This document shows, one piece after another, positions 29,580-38,777 of a stretch of DNA of 64,000 nt. Both the position numbers and the translations under genes were made by a program. Position 1 is the stretch's first letter. The number at the start of each line of letters is the position of its first letter. Under the pieces are notes generated by a model, which saw nothing but the letters and a program-made list of their open reading frames with translations, made no database searches and was not told the origin of the DNA. The stretch is from Alcaligenaceae bacterium (GTDB lineage Bacteria > Pseudomonadota > Gammaproteobacteria > Burkholderiales > Burkholderiaceae_B), in the NCBI GenBank assembly GCA_013416455.1, contig JACCES010000008.1, positions 124,001 through 188,000 of the forward strand, in the 5' to 3' direction.

Positions 29580-31607
29580 GTGACTTCCACAGAACAACAG
29601 ATCGAACAATTCATCGGAACATTGGTTTCCTTTGGCGGTAGCGCGGGCAATCAGCGTTTGCTTAAAGCGCTGGGCTGGCAGGACAGTATCTACCAACGCG
29701 TCAAGCAGCAATTGATCGACGACGGCCGCATCCGCTCTGGGCGCGGGCGCGGCGGCTCAGTTGCCTTGGCCGAGAACGTTTCATCCTTGCCCAAACCCGT
29801 CACCGAACCATCAGCGGCCATCAAGCGGCAAGCCAACGAGGCCCGCAAGGAAGACAAGCATGACGCAACACGGGACAAAGACATGAGATCCATCGAACAA
29901 CTGTTCTTCAACGACTTGGAAAAGAAACTCTGGACCGCCGCCGACAAGCTGCGCTCCAACCTCGACGCTGCCGTGTACAAGCACGTCGTGCTCGGGCTGA
30001 TCTTCCTCAAATATGTGTCTGATGCCTTCGAAGAACGGCAACGGGAACTGCGCGAACAGTTCACCAATCCGGATCATGACTACTACATGGACCCGGACGA
30101 GTACGGCGGCGCAGGAACCCCGGAGTACGAAGACAACATCGCCGCCGAGTTGGAAGTGCGCGACTACTACACCGAGAAGAATGTGTTCTGGGTGCCGGTG
30201 GAAGCGCGCTGGCAAACCCTGCGTGACTGTGCGCAACTGCCGCCCAAGGCGGCGTTGCCCTGGAACAAGCCCGGCAAGGAGGAGCCGGAGGAAATGCGCT
30301 CGGTCGGCTGGCTGATCGACAACGCCATGGAGGCCGTGGAGCGTGAGAACGCCCGGCTGAAGAACGTGCTCAACAAGGATTTCGCCCGCGTGCAGCTCGA
30401 TTCCAGCAAGCTGGCCGGGCTGATCAGCCACTTCTCGGATACCGACTTCAGCGCCAAGGAATACAAGGGCCAGCCGCTGGACCTGAAATCCAAAGACATT
30501 CTCGGCCACGTCTACGAATACTTCCTCGGCCAGTTCGCCCTGGCCGAAGGCAAAAAGGGCGGCCAGTACTACACGCCCAAGAGCATCGTCACCCTGATCG
30601 TGGAAATGCTCCAGCCGTTCAAGGGCCGCGTCTATGACCCGGCCATGGGCTCCGGCGGCTTCTTCGTGCAAAGCGAGGAGTTCATCGAACAGCACGGCGG
30701 CAAGGCAGCCAACGGCAAGAGCGGGCAGATCAGCGTCTACGGGCAGGAGAGCAACCCCACCACCTGGCGGCTGGCCGCGATGAACATGGCCATTCGTGGC
30801 ATCGACTTCAACTTCGGTACAGGCCCGGCGGACACGCTGCTCAACGATCTGCACCCGGACCTGCGCGCCGATTTCGTCATGGCCAACCCCCCCTTCAACA
30901 TGAAGGAATGGTGGAACGAAAAGCTGGCCGCCGATCCGCGCTGGATCGCCGGCACGCCGCCGCAAGGCAACGCCAACTTCGCGTGGTTGCAGCACATGCT
31001 CTGGCACCTGGCGCCCACCGGCAGCATGGCGCTGCTGCTGGCCAACGGCTCGATGAGTTCCAACACCAACAACGAAGGCGAAATCCGCAAACGCTTGATC
31101 GAGGATGACTACGTGGAATGCATGGTCGCGCTGCCCGGCCAGTTGTTCACCAACACCCAGATTCCGGCCTGCATCTGGTTCCTGACTCGCGACAAGCAGA
31201 ACGGCTTTGCGCTCGACAAGAAGAAGCGCGACCGGCGCGGCGAATTCCTGTTCATCGACGCCCGCCAGTTGGGCTATATGAAAGACCGCGTACTACGCGA
31301 CTTCACCGCCGACGACATCCAGAAAATCGCCGACACCTTCCATGCCTGGCAGCAGGGTGAGGAGTACGAGGACGTGCCGGGGTTCTGCCATTCTGCCAAG
31401 CTGGAAGACGTGCGCAAGCATGAGCATGTGCTGACTCCGGGGCGCTATGTGGGCGCGGCGGAGCAGGAAGACGACGGCGAACCCTTTGTCGAGAAGATGC
31501 AGCGGCTGACGGCGCAACTGGCAGAACAGTTTGCCGAGAGCGCGAAGCTGGAAGCGCAGATCAAGAAAAATCTGGCAGGTTTGGGCTACGGAGAGCAGCA
31601 ACTATGA
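29580..31607 (+). CDS. hsdM: Type I restriction-modification system methyltransferase subunit HsdM
   Basis: 675 residues, GTG start at 29580. An N-terminal winged-helix-like module (residues 1-65, [19 protein letters not shown]) precedes the HsdM N-domain ([39 protein letters not shown]). The methyltransferase core has the SAM-binding motif [18 protein letters not shown] and the catalytic [10 protein letters not shown] for N6-adenine methylation. The tail, [19 protein letters not shown] and onward, is a coiled segment, and part of it is repeated at 32490-32570. The stop overlaps the dinD start (ATGA at 31604-31607). It forms the M2S methylase with HsdS and the M2SR2 nuclease with HsdR. Confidence 0.97.
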   Translation: MTSTEQQIEQFIGTLVSFGGSAGNQRLLKALGWQDSIYQRVKQQLIDDGRIRSGRGRGGSVALAENVSSLPKPVTEPSAAIKRQANEARKEDKHDATRDKDMRSIEQLFFNDLEKKLWTAADKLRSNLDAAVYKHVVLGLIFLKYVSDAFEERQRELREQFTNPDHDYYMDPDEYGGAGTPEYEDNIAAELEVRDYYTEKNVFWVPVEARWQTLRDCAQLPPKAALPWNKPGKEEPEEMRSVGWLIDNAMEAVERENARLKNVLNKDFARVQLDSSKLAGLISHFSDTDFSAKEYKGQPLDLKSKDILGHVYEYFLGQFALAEGKKGGQYYTPKSIVTLIVEMLQPFKGRVYDPAMGSGGFFVQSEEFIEQHGGKAANGKSGQISVYGQESNPTTWRLAAMNMAIRGIDFNFGTGPADTLLNDLHPDLRADFVMANPPFNMKEWWNEKLAADPRWIAGTPPQGNANFAWLQHMLWHLAPTGSMALLLANGSMSSNTNNEGEIRKRLIEDDYVECMVALPGQLFTNTQIPACIWFLTRDKQNGFALDKKKRDRRGEFLFIDARQLGYMKDRVLRDFTADDIQKIADTFHAWQQGEEYEDVPGFCHSAKLEDVRKHEHVLTPGRYVGAAEQEDDGEPFVEKMQRLTAQLAEQFAESAKLEAQIKKNLAGLGYGEQQL

Positions 31608-32457
31608 GTAAAAAGCACATCGACCAGCAGCACCACACAACCTTTGACGGCATGCGCCACCAGGATGAGAGCGGCCATGAGTACTGGCGTGCCCGCCAAC
31701 TGGCCAAGGTGCTGGAATACTCCGAATACCGCCACTTCCTGCCCGTTATCACCCGCGCCAAGGCCGCGTGCCGCAACAGTGGCCAGAACGAAGCCGACCA
31801 TTTCGAGGACATCCTCGATATGGTCGATATCGGCTCCGGTGCCCAGCGCCCGGTGGAAGACGTGCGCCTCTCCCGCTACGCCTGCTACCTGATCGTACAA
31901 AACGGCGACCCGAGCAAACCCGTCATCGCCAACGGCCAAACCTACTTCGCTCTGCAAACAAGGCGGCAAGAGTTGGCTGATGAAGCCAATTTTTCCAGCC
32001 TTTCGGAAGCTGAAAAACGCCTGGCCATCCGCAACGAGCTGGCGACCCACAACAAACAGCTTGCCGCAGCCGCCAGAGATGCCGGTGTGGAAACCGCGCT
32101 GGACTCGCCATCTTTCAGGATCACGGCTACAAAGGGCTGTACGGCGGATTGGGTGCCAAAGACATTCATGCCACCAAAGGTTTGAAAAAGAGCCAGAAAA
32201 TCCTTGACCACATGGGCAGCACCGAACTGGCTGCCAACCTGTTCCGCGCCACCCAAACCGAAGAAAAACTGCGCCGCGACGGCGTGCAAGGCAAGCGCCA
32301 GGCCAATCAGACGCACCATGAAGTTGGCAGCAAAGTCCGCCAGACCATCCGGGACCTCGGCGGCACCATGCCCGAACACTTGCCCGTGCCGGAGCAAAGC
32401 ATCCAGCAGCTTGAATCGGCGAAGAAGAAGCGGATCAAGAAAGGAGACGGGAAATGA
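31604..32457 (+). pseudogene. dinD: dinD-like gene with a single-base frameshift
   Basis: Two frames together encode a DinD (DNA-damage-inducible protein D, BRO-N-like) protein. Frame 1 (31604-32104) gives GHEYWRARQLAKVLEYSEYR and NGDPSKPVIANGQTYFALQT up to AGVETALD. The protein then continues in the other frame as AIFQDHGYKGLYGGLGAKD, HATKGLKKSQKILDHMGSTE and LAANLFRATQTEEKLRRDG to the stop at 32455-32457. Adding one T at 32105 (GACTCGCC to GACTTCGCC) restores an uninterrupted protein of about 284 residues, close to E. coli DinD. As it stands, frame 1 stops at 32185. DinD proteins are often found between hsdM and hsdS; DinD is reported to affect RecA filaments. A sequencing error is possible. 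Confidence 0.85.
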
Positions 32458-32570
32458 TGGCGGGTGTATTGGATGGGGTTGAGGCGTGGTTGGCCGAGCG
32501 GTTTGCGGAGAGTGCAGGGCTGGAAACGGAGATCAAGAAGAATTTGGCAGGGTTGGGTTATGGCTTTTAA
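32454..32570 (+). CDS. 38-codon ORF duplicating the HsdM C-terminus
   Basis: The ATG at 32454 overlaps the dinD stop (ATGA) and the frame ends with TAA at 32568-32570, overlapping the hsdS start by 11 bp. Its residues 13-37, LAERFAESAGLETEIKKNLA and onward to LGYGF, are nearly identical to the last part of HsdM ([20 protein letters not shown]...). It is therefore a copy of the 3' end of hsdM left on the far side of dinD. It may mark where dinD was inserted between hsdM and hsdS and may now serve only to couple translation. Whether the peptide has a role is unknown. Confidence 0.7.
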   Translation: MMAGVLDGVEAWLAERFAESAGLETEIKKNLAGLGYGF

Positions 32571-33942
32571 CGACCCTTTGGTACGTCTTGGGGATTACGT
32601 GGAAGCGTGCCTGGGGAAGATGCTAGACGCCCAGAAGAATCGGGGGGCCTTTCAGCCCTATCTTGGGAACAGCAACGTGCGATGGGGAGCGTTCGATCTT
32701 CAAGACCTCGCAGTAATGCGCTTTGAACAGCAAGAAGAAGAACGGTACGGACTCCGTGATGGTGATTTAGTAGTTTGCGAGGGAGGAGAGCCAGGGCGGT
32801 GTGCGATCTGGCAAGGTGAAGTGCCCAACATGAAGATTCAAAAGGCGCTGCACAGAATCAGGGTGAAGGACGGCCTCGATAACTACTTTCTTTACTACTG
32901 GTTCTTGCATGCCGGTAAGACCGGAGCGCTTGAACCGTATTTCACCGGGACGACCATCAAGCATTTGACCGGGAAGGCGTTAGCCGAACTGAAGGTTCCG
33001 CTACCACCGATTGATAGGCAACGTGGTTTGGCAAAGGTGTTGAGATCCCTCGACTATAAGATCAACCTCAATCTCCGCATCAACCAAACCCTCGAAGCCA
33101 TGGCGCAAGCCATCTTCAAGTCCTGGTTTGTCGATTTTGACCCGGTCAAGGCCAAGATTGCCGCCATCGAACAGGGCGAAGACCCGCTGCGCGCCGCCAT
33201 GCGCGCCATCAGCGGCAAGACCGACGCCGAACTCGACCAGATGCCCCGCGAGTACCACAACCAACTCGCCACCACCGCCGAACTGTTTCCAGACGCTATG
33301 GAAGAGTCGGAGTTGGGGGATATTCCGAAGGGGTGGGAAGTCGGAGCATTTAAGCAATGCTGTTTGCGAGTAGAGAGTGGTGGTACCCCTAGTAGAAAGG
33401 AGCCTGTATTTTGGGACGGTTCAATACCTTGGTTGACCTCCGGCGAGGTTCGGGATGTTGTTGTTCTAGATACCAAGGAGAAAATCACTCCTGATGGCTT
33501 GGATTCGAGTAGTGCAAAATTATGGCCGCCTATGACTACGGTAGTAGCAATGTATGGAGCAACTGCCGGACAAGTTTGCCTTCTAGCAAAGGAGATGACA
33601 GCAAATCAGGCGTGCTGCGCACTGATACCACTTGCAGAATTCAAAGCGTTTATTTTTATTGCTGCGCGTCAATCAACTCAACAACTTTCAGAAAAAGCGT
33701 CTGGTTCCGCACAACAGAATTTGAATAAATCTTTGGTTGAAAACCATGCCTATGTAATTCCGACAAAAAAAATTGCAGAGAAATTCGAGAAAGCAACCAC
33801 TACTCTGTTGCAGCGATGGATTCAAAACCAAAAAGAAATAACTACGCTAGGTATGGTTCGCGACACGCTTCTCCCCAAATTACTTTCCGGTGAGCTGCGC
33901 GTTTCCAATGCTGAACATATTATGGAAAAGGTGTGGCCATGA
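32560..33942 (+). CDS. hsdS: Type I restriction-modification specificity subunit HsdS
   Basis: 460 residues; it carries the two target-recognition domains that define the methylated sequence. TRD1 spans about residues 1-165 and ends in the family boundary LAELKVPLPPIDRQRGLAKV. The central conserved helix region is INQTLEAMAQAIFKSWFVDF followed by DPVKAKIAAIEQGEDPLRAA. TRD2 starts at LGDIPKGWEVGAFKQCC and ends in MVRDTLLPKLLSGELRVSNAE. The start chosen is the ATG at 32560 inside the 38-codon ORF; an upstream frame to 32464 gives a non-conserved basic stretch. The TRD2 coding part (33330-33880) is clearly more AT-rich than the conserved middle, consistent with domain swapping. The stop overlaps kwaA by ATGA. 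Confidence 0.95.
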   Translation: MAFNDPLVRLGDYVEACLGKMLDAQKNRGAFQPYLGNSNVRWGAFDLQDLAVMRFEQQEEERYGLRDGDLVVCEGGEPGRCAIWQGEVPNMKIQKALHRIRVKDGLDNYFLYYWFLHAGKTGALEPYFTGTTIKHLTGKALAELKVPLPPIDRQRGLAKVLRSLDYKINLNLRINQTLEAMAQAIFKSWFVDFDPVKAKIAAIEQGEDPLRAAMRAISGKTDAELDQMPREYHNQLATTAELFPDAMEESELGDIPKGWEVGAFKQCCLRVESGGTPSRKEPVFWDGSIPWLTSGEVRDVVVLDTKEKITPDGLDSSSAKLWPPMTTVVAMYGATAGQVCLLAKEMTANQACCALIPLAEFKAFIFIAARQSTQQLSEKASGSAQQNLNKSLVENHAYVIPTKKIAEKFEKATTTLLQRWIQNQKEITTLGMVRDTLLPKLLSGELRVSNAEHIMEKVWP

Positions 33943-34520
33943 CAAACGTACGCCGGAAAGTGGACCTTTACATCCTATCTCTTGGGCTACTCTTCGTCTT
34001 CTTTATCATTATTGCTGCGGAGCCTCCAGCTTCTTCCTTTTCTTTCAAGGATGCTGGGAGCTGGAAAGCCCTTGTGGTGAACAATTCTTTGCCCGTGGTT
34101 TCGATATTAGGGTTGCTTTACTGCCTGTTTGCATACTTTCGTTTTGACTTCGATTTGAAAGGCGCTAACGAGATACCTTTTGAAGTCAAGAAGCTGGAAA
34201 ACATAAACTATGAGCACCTGACATTTCTTGCTACCTATGTGGTGCCACTCATCAGCTTCGATTTCGGCAGCGGCCGACAAATGATTGTACTGGCGTTGCT
34301 ATTGGTAGTGATGGGGATCATCTACATCAAGACAGATCTATTTTACGCCAACCCGTCTCTGGCACTTCTTGGGTTCCACATCTACCGTGCCAGCGGGCAT
34401 TTCAAGAATGGCGAGCGGGAAGGCATCACATTGATTTGTCGTGAACGATTGGTGGAGAACCAAAAGCTTTCCTACATAAAGCTGGATGACAGAATTTACT
34501 ACGTCAAGGGGACAAAGTGA
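33939..34520 (+). CDS. kwaA: Kiwa anti-phage system membrane protein KwaA
   Basis: 193 residues with four predicted transmembrane helices: about residues 13-30 (LGLLFVFFIIIAA), 45-68 (LPVVSILGLLYCLFAYF), 94-108 (LTFLATYVVPLISF) and 112-131 (MIVLALLLVVMGIIYI). A soluble C-terminal part of about 55 residues follows. Size, topology and the following DUF4868-type gene match KwaA, the inner-membrane partner of Kiwa, which is reported to sense phage infection at the membrane. The start is the ATG at 33939 in an ATGA overlap with hsdS; the stop overlaps the kwaB GTG (GTGA at 34517-34520). Codon use is less GC-rich than in hsdM or hsdR. Identification depends mainly on the gene pair; KwaA alone is poorly conserved. 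Confidence 0.8.
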   Translation: MTNVRRKVDLYILSLGLLFVFFIIIAAEPPASSFSFKDAGSWKALVVNNSLPVVSILGLLYCLFAYFRFDFDLKGANEIPFEVKKLENINYEHLTFLATYVVPLISFDFGSGRQMIVLALLLVVMGIIYIKTDLFYANPSLALLGFHIYRASGHFKNGEREGITLICRERLVENQKLSYIKLDDRIYYVKGTK

Positions 34521-35485
34521 CCGCCGATGAATTGAAAGCGGCTTTGCAGGCCTACTATAACGATCAGTCTAATATCGGCGTTTGCGTGTACGCGCTGATG
34601 AAGGATGCCAATAATCCCGGTCCTTTCAAGCTGGACATTGAGGCCGATGCGCAGGCTGGCCTTAAGGACTTGTTTCTACAAAGCCTGCGTGACGAAATTT
34701 CTAGCAAAGACGAACTGTCGGTACTTGCCTTGTCAAGTGCGGATGAGCGAGTCAATGCTATTTACGTTTACGATCTCGATATCCCCGAGGAGCTGACATC
34801 ACTTGAGGCTGTCATTGCTCAAGATGATCTGCCCATGCTGGATTTGAATGAAAAAAGCCTGTCTTCGATCAAGGCGCTACTCATCGAAGTGGGCAACGAC
34901 ATCGGCCAGTTGGTTTTGTACAAGACGATGGCTCCCGTCAACATCTTTGGTCGATCGAGTTTTTTTCTGCGTAAGCATGAAAGTCGACTTGAACGGCTGA
35001 ATGACGAATTTCTGCGCGTCAGTGCCGGGTTTCAGATGTTGCGGATTAATGATGCCTTGCTGGTGCTGAATCTTGAAGCACTAGAGCATAATTTCGGGTT
35101 TCATGATGTGATCAAAAAGGAGGCTGCATTGGGCATTGATGCCATTGTCTCGGCAGCGTTAGTGACCAATCCGGATGTCTTGCGGGAGCTTGTCGATGAT
35201 GTGAAATATGCTCGTCGCCTCACCAAGATTGCCAAGGCTTCCCCTGTACTTAAAGCTGGTATTTCAGGAGAAAGTATTGTCCGGTTTTGCAAAACATTCC
35301 CCAACCTTGTTGGCCGCATTCGATTTAATGAAGAAGGCAGTAAAGTGATGCTTGATACCAAAGTGTCCAAAGACTTGTTCATCAAGGTATTGATGGACGA
35401 CCTCCTAACTTCTGAACTCACAAAATTTCATTACGCCAGTGTGGCAAAAGACGCTGTAGTGCCAAACGTGAAGAAGGCCGATTAA
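34517..35485 (+). CDS. kwaB: Kiwa anti-phage system effector KwaB (DUF4868)
   Basis: 322 residues, GTG start at 34517 overlapping the kwaA stop. The pattern is that of DUF4868/KwaB: a variable N-terminal half, then GQLVLYKTMAPVNIFGRSSF, then FLRVSAGFQMLRINDALLVL and NLEALEHNFGFHDVIKKEA, which is the core of the domain. No transmembrane segment is present. In characterised Kiwa systems KwaB binds DNA and, together with membrane-bound KwaA, blocks phage replication and late transcription. The length is that of known KwaB proteins (about 315 residues). The TAA at 35483-35485 overlaps the ATG of the next small ORF. I am fairly sure of the family from motif pattern; a profile search was not possible. 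Confidence 0.83.
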   Translation: MTADELKAALQAYYNDQSNIGVCVYALMKDANNPGPFKLDIEADAQAGLKDLFLQSLRDEISSKDELSVLALSSADERVNAIYVYDLDIPEELTSLEAVIAQDDLPMLDLNEKSLSSIKALLIEVGNDIGQLVLYKTMAPVNIFGRSSFFLRKHESRLERLNDEFLRVSAGFQMLRINDALLVLNLEALEHNFGFHDVIKKEAALGIDAIVSAALVTNPDVLRELVDDVKYARRLTKIAKASPVLKAGISGESIVRFCKTFPNLVGRIRFNEEGSKVMLDTKVSKDLFIKVLMDDLLTSELTKFHYASVAKDAVVPNVKKAD

Positions 35486-35607
35486 TGGAGTTTCTGTCAG
35501 AAACCGCTGCCAAGAAAGCGCTGCTGTCCGCACAGAAGGAACTGATGATGCGGCTGATCGAGTACTTCATGCAGCTAAAAGGTGATACGAAAGAACGGAC
35601 GACATGA
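35485..35607 (+). CDS. 40-codon ORF bridging kwaB and hsdR, function unknown
   Basis: The ATG at 35485 shares its first base with the kwaB stop (TAATG), and the TGA at 35605-35607 overlaps the hsdR ATG (ATGA). The product [20 protein letters not shown] continues as a strongly helical, charged peptide ending GDTKERTT. No family is recognised. The precise fit between two genes and the absence of any other way to couple kwaB with hsdR suggest it is translated. It could be a small accessory protein of the restriction enzyme, a third Kiwa component, or only a coupling peptide. Confidence 0.6.
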   Translation: MEFLSETAAKKALLSAQKELMMRLIEYFMQLKGDTKERTT

Positions 35608-38600
35608 GCATTACCGAACAGCAACTCGAAGACGCCGCTATCGGCTGGTTCCGCGCACTGGGTTGGCACTACGTCAACGGACCGGAGATCGCGCCCGACG
35701 GTGACAATCCTGCCCGCACCGATTACCGGCAAGTGGTACTGCGCGAAGACCTGTTGGCCGCACTGACGCGGATCAACCCGCACATCCCCGCTGCCGCGCT
35801 GGAGCAAGCTGCACACGAGCTTCTGACGGTCAGTGAACCGCTGCTGATCGCCCGAAACCGCCGCGTGCATCGCTTACTGCTAGCCGGCATTCCGGTCGAG
35901 TTTTCCGTGGGCGACGAAAAGCGCACCGACCTGGTCAACCTGATCGACTTTGCCAACCCGCGCAACAACGACTTCCTGCTGGTCAGCCAGTTCACCGTGA
36001 CCGGCACCAGGCAGCCGCGCCGTCCCGATCTGGTGGCCTTCGTCAACGGCCTGCCGCTGGCGGTGATCGAACTGAAGAACCCGGCCAACGAGCAGACCGA
36101 CATCTGGGATGCCTTCAACCAGATCCAGACCTACAAGGAAGAGATCGGCGACCTGTTCAACACCAATGTGGCGGTGGTGGTCAGCGATGGTTTCACGGCG
36201 CGGCTGGGTTCGCTGACGGCCAATCAGGAGCGCATGCAGCCGTGGCGAGCCATTGCCAACGAGGATGACCGTCCACGGTTGGCGTTGGAGATGGAAACGC
36301 TGGTGCGCGGCTTCTTCGAACCTGCGCTGTTTCTGGACTATGTGCGCCACTTCGTGTTGTTCGAGCAGGACGCCGACCGGATCATCAAGAAAATCGCCGG
36401 CTATCACCAGTTCCATGCCGTGCGCGAGGCGGTGAAAGCCACGGTGATCGCCGCCAGCAACCCGAACAAGGGTCTTCTGGAAGTGCAGGAGCCGCGCGCC
36501 ACCTATGGTAAGGAAGTGCAGCCCGGTAGCCGCAAGGCCGGTGTGGTGTGGCATACGCAGGGTTCGGGCAAGAGCATCACCATGGCCTGCTACGCGGGCA
36601 AGCTGTTGCAGCAGCCGGAGATGAAGAACCCCACGCTGGTGGTGGTGACCGACCGCAACGATCTGGACGGGCAGTTGTACGGCACCTTTTGCGCCGCCGA
36701 AGACCTGCTGCGGCAGACGCCGGTGCAGGCGGGCAGCCGTGAGGAACTGCGTGAGATGCTGGCCTCGCGTGAGGCTGGCGGCATCCTCTTCACCACGGTG
36801 CAGAAGTTCGCCCTGCTGGACGACGAGGAGCAGCACCCGCTGCTGTCGGGCCGCAGCAATATCGTGGTGATTTCCGACGAGGCGCACCGCAGCCAGTACG
36901 GCATGAAGGGGCGGCTCGACACCAAAACCGGCAAGTACGTGTTCGGCTACGCCAAACACATGCGCGACGCGCTGGCCAACGCCACCTTCATCGGCTTCAC
37001 CGGCACGCCCATCGCCTTGGAAGACAAGGACACGCGAGCGGTGTTCGGCGATTACGTCAGCATCTACGACATCCAGGATGCGGTGGACGACGGCGCCACG
37101 GTGCCGATCTACTTTGAGTCCCGACTTGCCAGGCTGGATGTGAACCAGGCCGAGATTGACGAGCTCAATGCCCAGGTGGATGAGGTCATCGAGGACGAGG
37201 AGGACATCACTGCCCGCGAAAAGACCAAGAGCGATTGGGCTGCGCTGACCAAGCTGGTGGGCGCGCAGCCGCGTCTGGAGCAGGTGGCTGCTGACCTAGT
37301 GCAGCACTTTGAGACACGCACCGCCACGCTGGAAGGCAAGGCGATGATCGTCAGCATGAGCCGCGATATCTGCGCCGAGCTATACAACGCCATCGTCGCC
37401 CTGCGCCCGGACTGGCACGATGCCGACCCGGAGAAGGGCGCAATCAAGGTGGTGATGACCGGCTCGGCAGCGGATAAGCCCTTGCTGCAACCGCATTTGT
37501 ACAGCCAGCAGGTGAAGAAACGCCTGGAAAAGCGTTTCAAAGACCCGGCAGACCCGTTGAAGCTGGTGATCGTGCGCGATATGTGGCTGACCGGCTTCGA
37601 CGCCCCCTGCTGCCACACCATGTATGTAGACAAGCCCATGAAGGGCCACAACCTGATGCAGGCCATTGCCCGCGTCAACCGGGTGTTCCGCAACAAGCCC
37701 GGTGGATTGGTGGTGGATTACATCGGCATTGCCAACGAACTGAAAGCGGCGCTCAAGACCTACACCGAATCCAAGGGCAAGGGCGACCCGGCGCATAACG
37801 CAGCCGAGGCGCTGGCAGTACTGCTGGAGAAGTTGGACATCGTGCGCGGGCTAATGCACGGCTTCGACTACAGTGGGTTTGAAACCGATGCGATGAAGCT
37901 GCTGGTGCCGGTGGCCAACCATATCCTGGGGCTGAAGGACGGTAAACAGCGTTTCCTCGATGCCATGCTGGCCGTGAGCAAGGCGTTTTCCCTGTGCAGC
38001 ACGCTGGACGAAGCTGCCGCCCTGCGCACGGAGATTGCCTTCTTCGCCGCTGTCAAGGCTGCCATCGTCAAGTTCACCACGGTGGATCGCAAGCGTTCCG
38101 ACGCGGACAAGAACAGTGCGCTCAAGCAGATCCTGGACAACGCTATCGTGGCGGACGGGGTGGCGGACATCTTCGCCCTGGCGGGCCTGGACAAGCCCAA
38201 CATCGGCCTGTTGTCGGAAGAATTCCTGGAAGACGTGCGACAGATGAAGAGCCGCAACCTGGCGGTGGAACTGCTCGAAAAGCTGTTGCGTGACGAGATC
38301 AAGGCGCGGGCGCGCAACAACGTAGTGCAGGAGAAGAAGTACGGCGACCGCCTGCTGGAAACCTTGCGCAAGTACCACAACCGAGCGGTGGAGACGGCAC
38401 AGGTCATCGAGGAGTTGATCCAGATGGCCAAGGACTTCCAGGCAGCGCTGGAGCGTGAAGCAGCGCTGGGGCTGAATCCGGACGAGATCGCCTTCTACGA
38501 TGCGCTGGCCAACAACGAAAGCGCCGTGCGGGAGCTGGGCGACGATACCTTGAAGAAGATCGCCGTCGAGATCACCGAGAAACTGCGCAACAGCACCACG

Positions 38601-38756
38601 GTGGATTGGCAGGTACGCGAGAGCGTGCGGGCAAAGCTACGGATTCTGGTGCGGCGCACGCTGAAGAAATGGAAATATCCGCCAGTGGGTGAGGAGGCCG
38701 CGGTTGAGCTGGTGCTGAAGCAGGCGGAATCACTGTCGAACGCTTGGTCGAAGTGA
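35604..38756 (+). CDS. hsdR: Type I restriction-modification system restriction subunit HsdR
   Basis: 1050 residues. The N-terminal endonuclease domain has [20 protein letters not shown] (Asp and E-x-K) at about residues 138-158. The superfamily 2 translocase motor follows, with Walker [20 protein letters not shown], motif Ia [15 protein letters not shown], the DEAH box [13 protein letters not shown], motif [12 protein letters not shown] and motif [18 protein letters not shown]. The C-terminal helical domain that docks on M2S occupies about 830-1050. All catalytic motifs are intact, so the restriction function should be live. It is separated from hsdS by the kwaAB-orf40 insert but remains in the same overlapping gene string. 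Confidence 0.97.
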   Translation: MSITEQQLEDAAIGWFRALGWHYVNGPEIAPDGDNPARTDYRQVVLREDLLAALTRINPHIPAAALEQAAHELLTVSEPLLIARNRRVHRLLLAGIPVEFSVGDEKRTDLVNLIDFANPRNNDFLLVSQFTVTGTRQPRRPDLVAFVNGLPLAVIELKNPANEQTDIWDAFNQIQTYKEEIGDLFNTNVAVVVSDGFTARLGSLTANQERMQPWRAIANEDDRPRLALEMETLVRGFFEPALFLDYVRHFVLFEQDADRIIKKIAGYHQFHAVREAVKATVIAASNPNKGLLEVQEPRATYGKEVQPGSRKAGVVWHTQGSGKSITMACYAGKLLQQPEMKNPTLVVVTDRNDLDGQLYGTFCAAEDLLRQTPVQAGSREELREMLASREAGGILFTTVQKFALLDDEEQHPLLSGRSNIVVISDEAHRSQYGMKGRLDTKTGKYVFGYAKHMRDALANATFIGFTGTPIALEDKDTRAVFGDYVSIYDIQDAVDDGATVPIYFESRLARLDVNQAEIDELNAQVDEVIEDEEDITAREKTKSDWAALTKLVGAQPRLEQVAADLVQHFETRTATLEGKAMIVSMSRDICAELYNAIVALRPDWHDADPEKGAIKVVMTGSAADKPLLQPHLYSQQVKKRLEKRFKDPADPLKLVIVRDMWLTGFDAPCCHTMYVDKPMKGHNLMQAIARVNRVFRNKPGGLVVDYIGIANELKAALKTYTESKGKGDPAHNAAEALAVLLEKLDIVRGLMHGFDYSGFETDAMKLLVPVANHILGLKDGKQRFLDAMLAVSKAFSLCSTLDEAAALRTEIAFFAAVKAAIVKFTTVDRKRSDADKNSALKQILDNAIVADGVADIFALAGLDKPNIGLLSEEFLEDVRQMKSRNLAVELLEKLLRDEIKARARNNVVQEKKYGDRLLETLRKYHNRAVETAQVIEELIQMAKDFQAALEREAALGLNPDEIAFYDALANNESAVRELGDDTLKKIAVEITEKLRNSTTVDWQVRESVRAKLRILVRRTLKKWKYPPVGEEAAVELVLKQAESLSNAWSK

Positions 38757-38777
38757 TGACTGCATAGGGGGCTTGGT

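Noticed and set aside
32464-32559. Longer N-terminus for HsdS
   Set aside because: The added 32 residues are Arg/Trp-rich and are just another frame of the duplicated hsdM tail.
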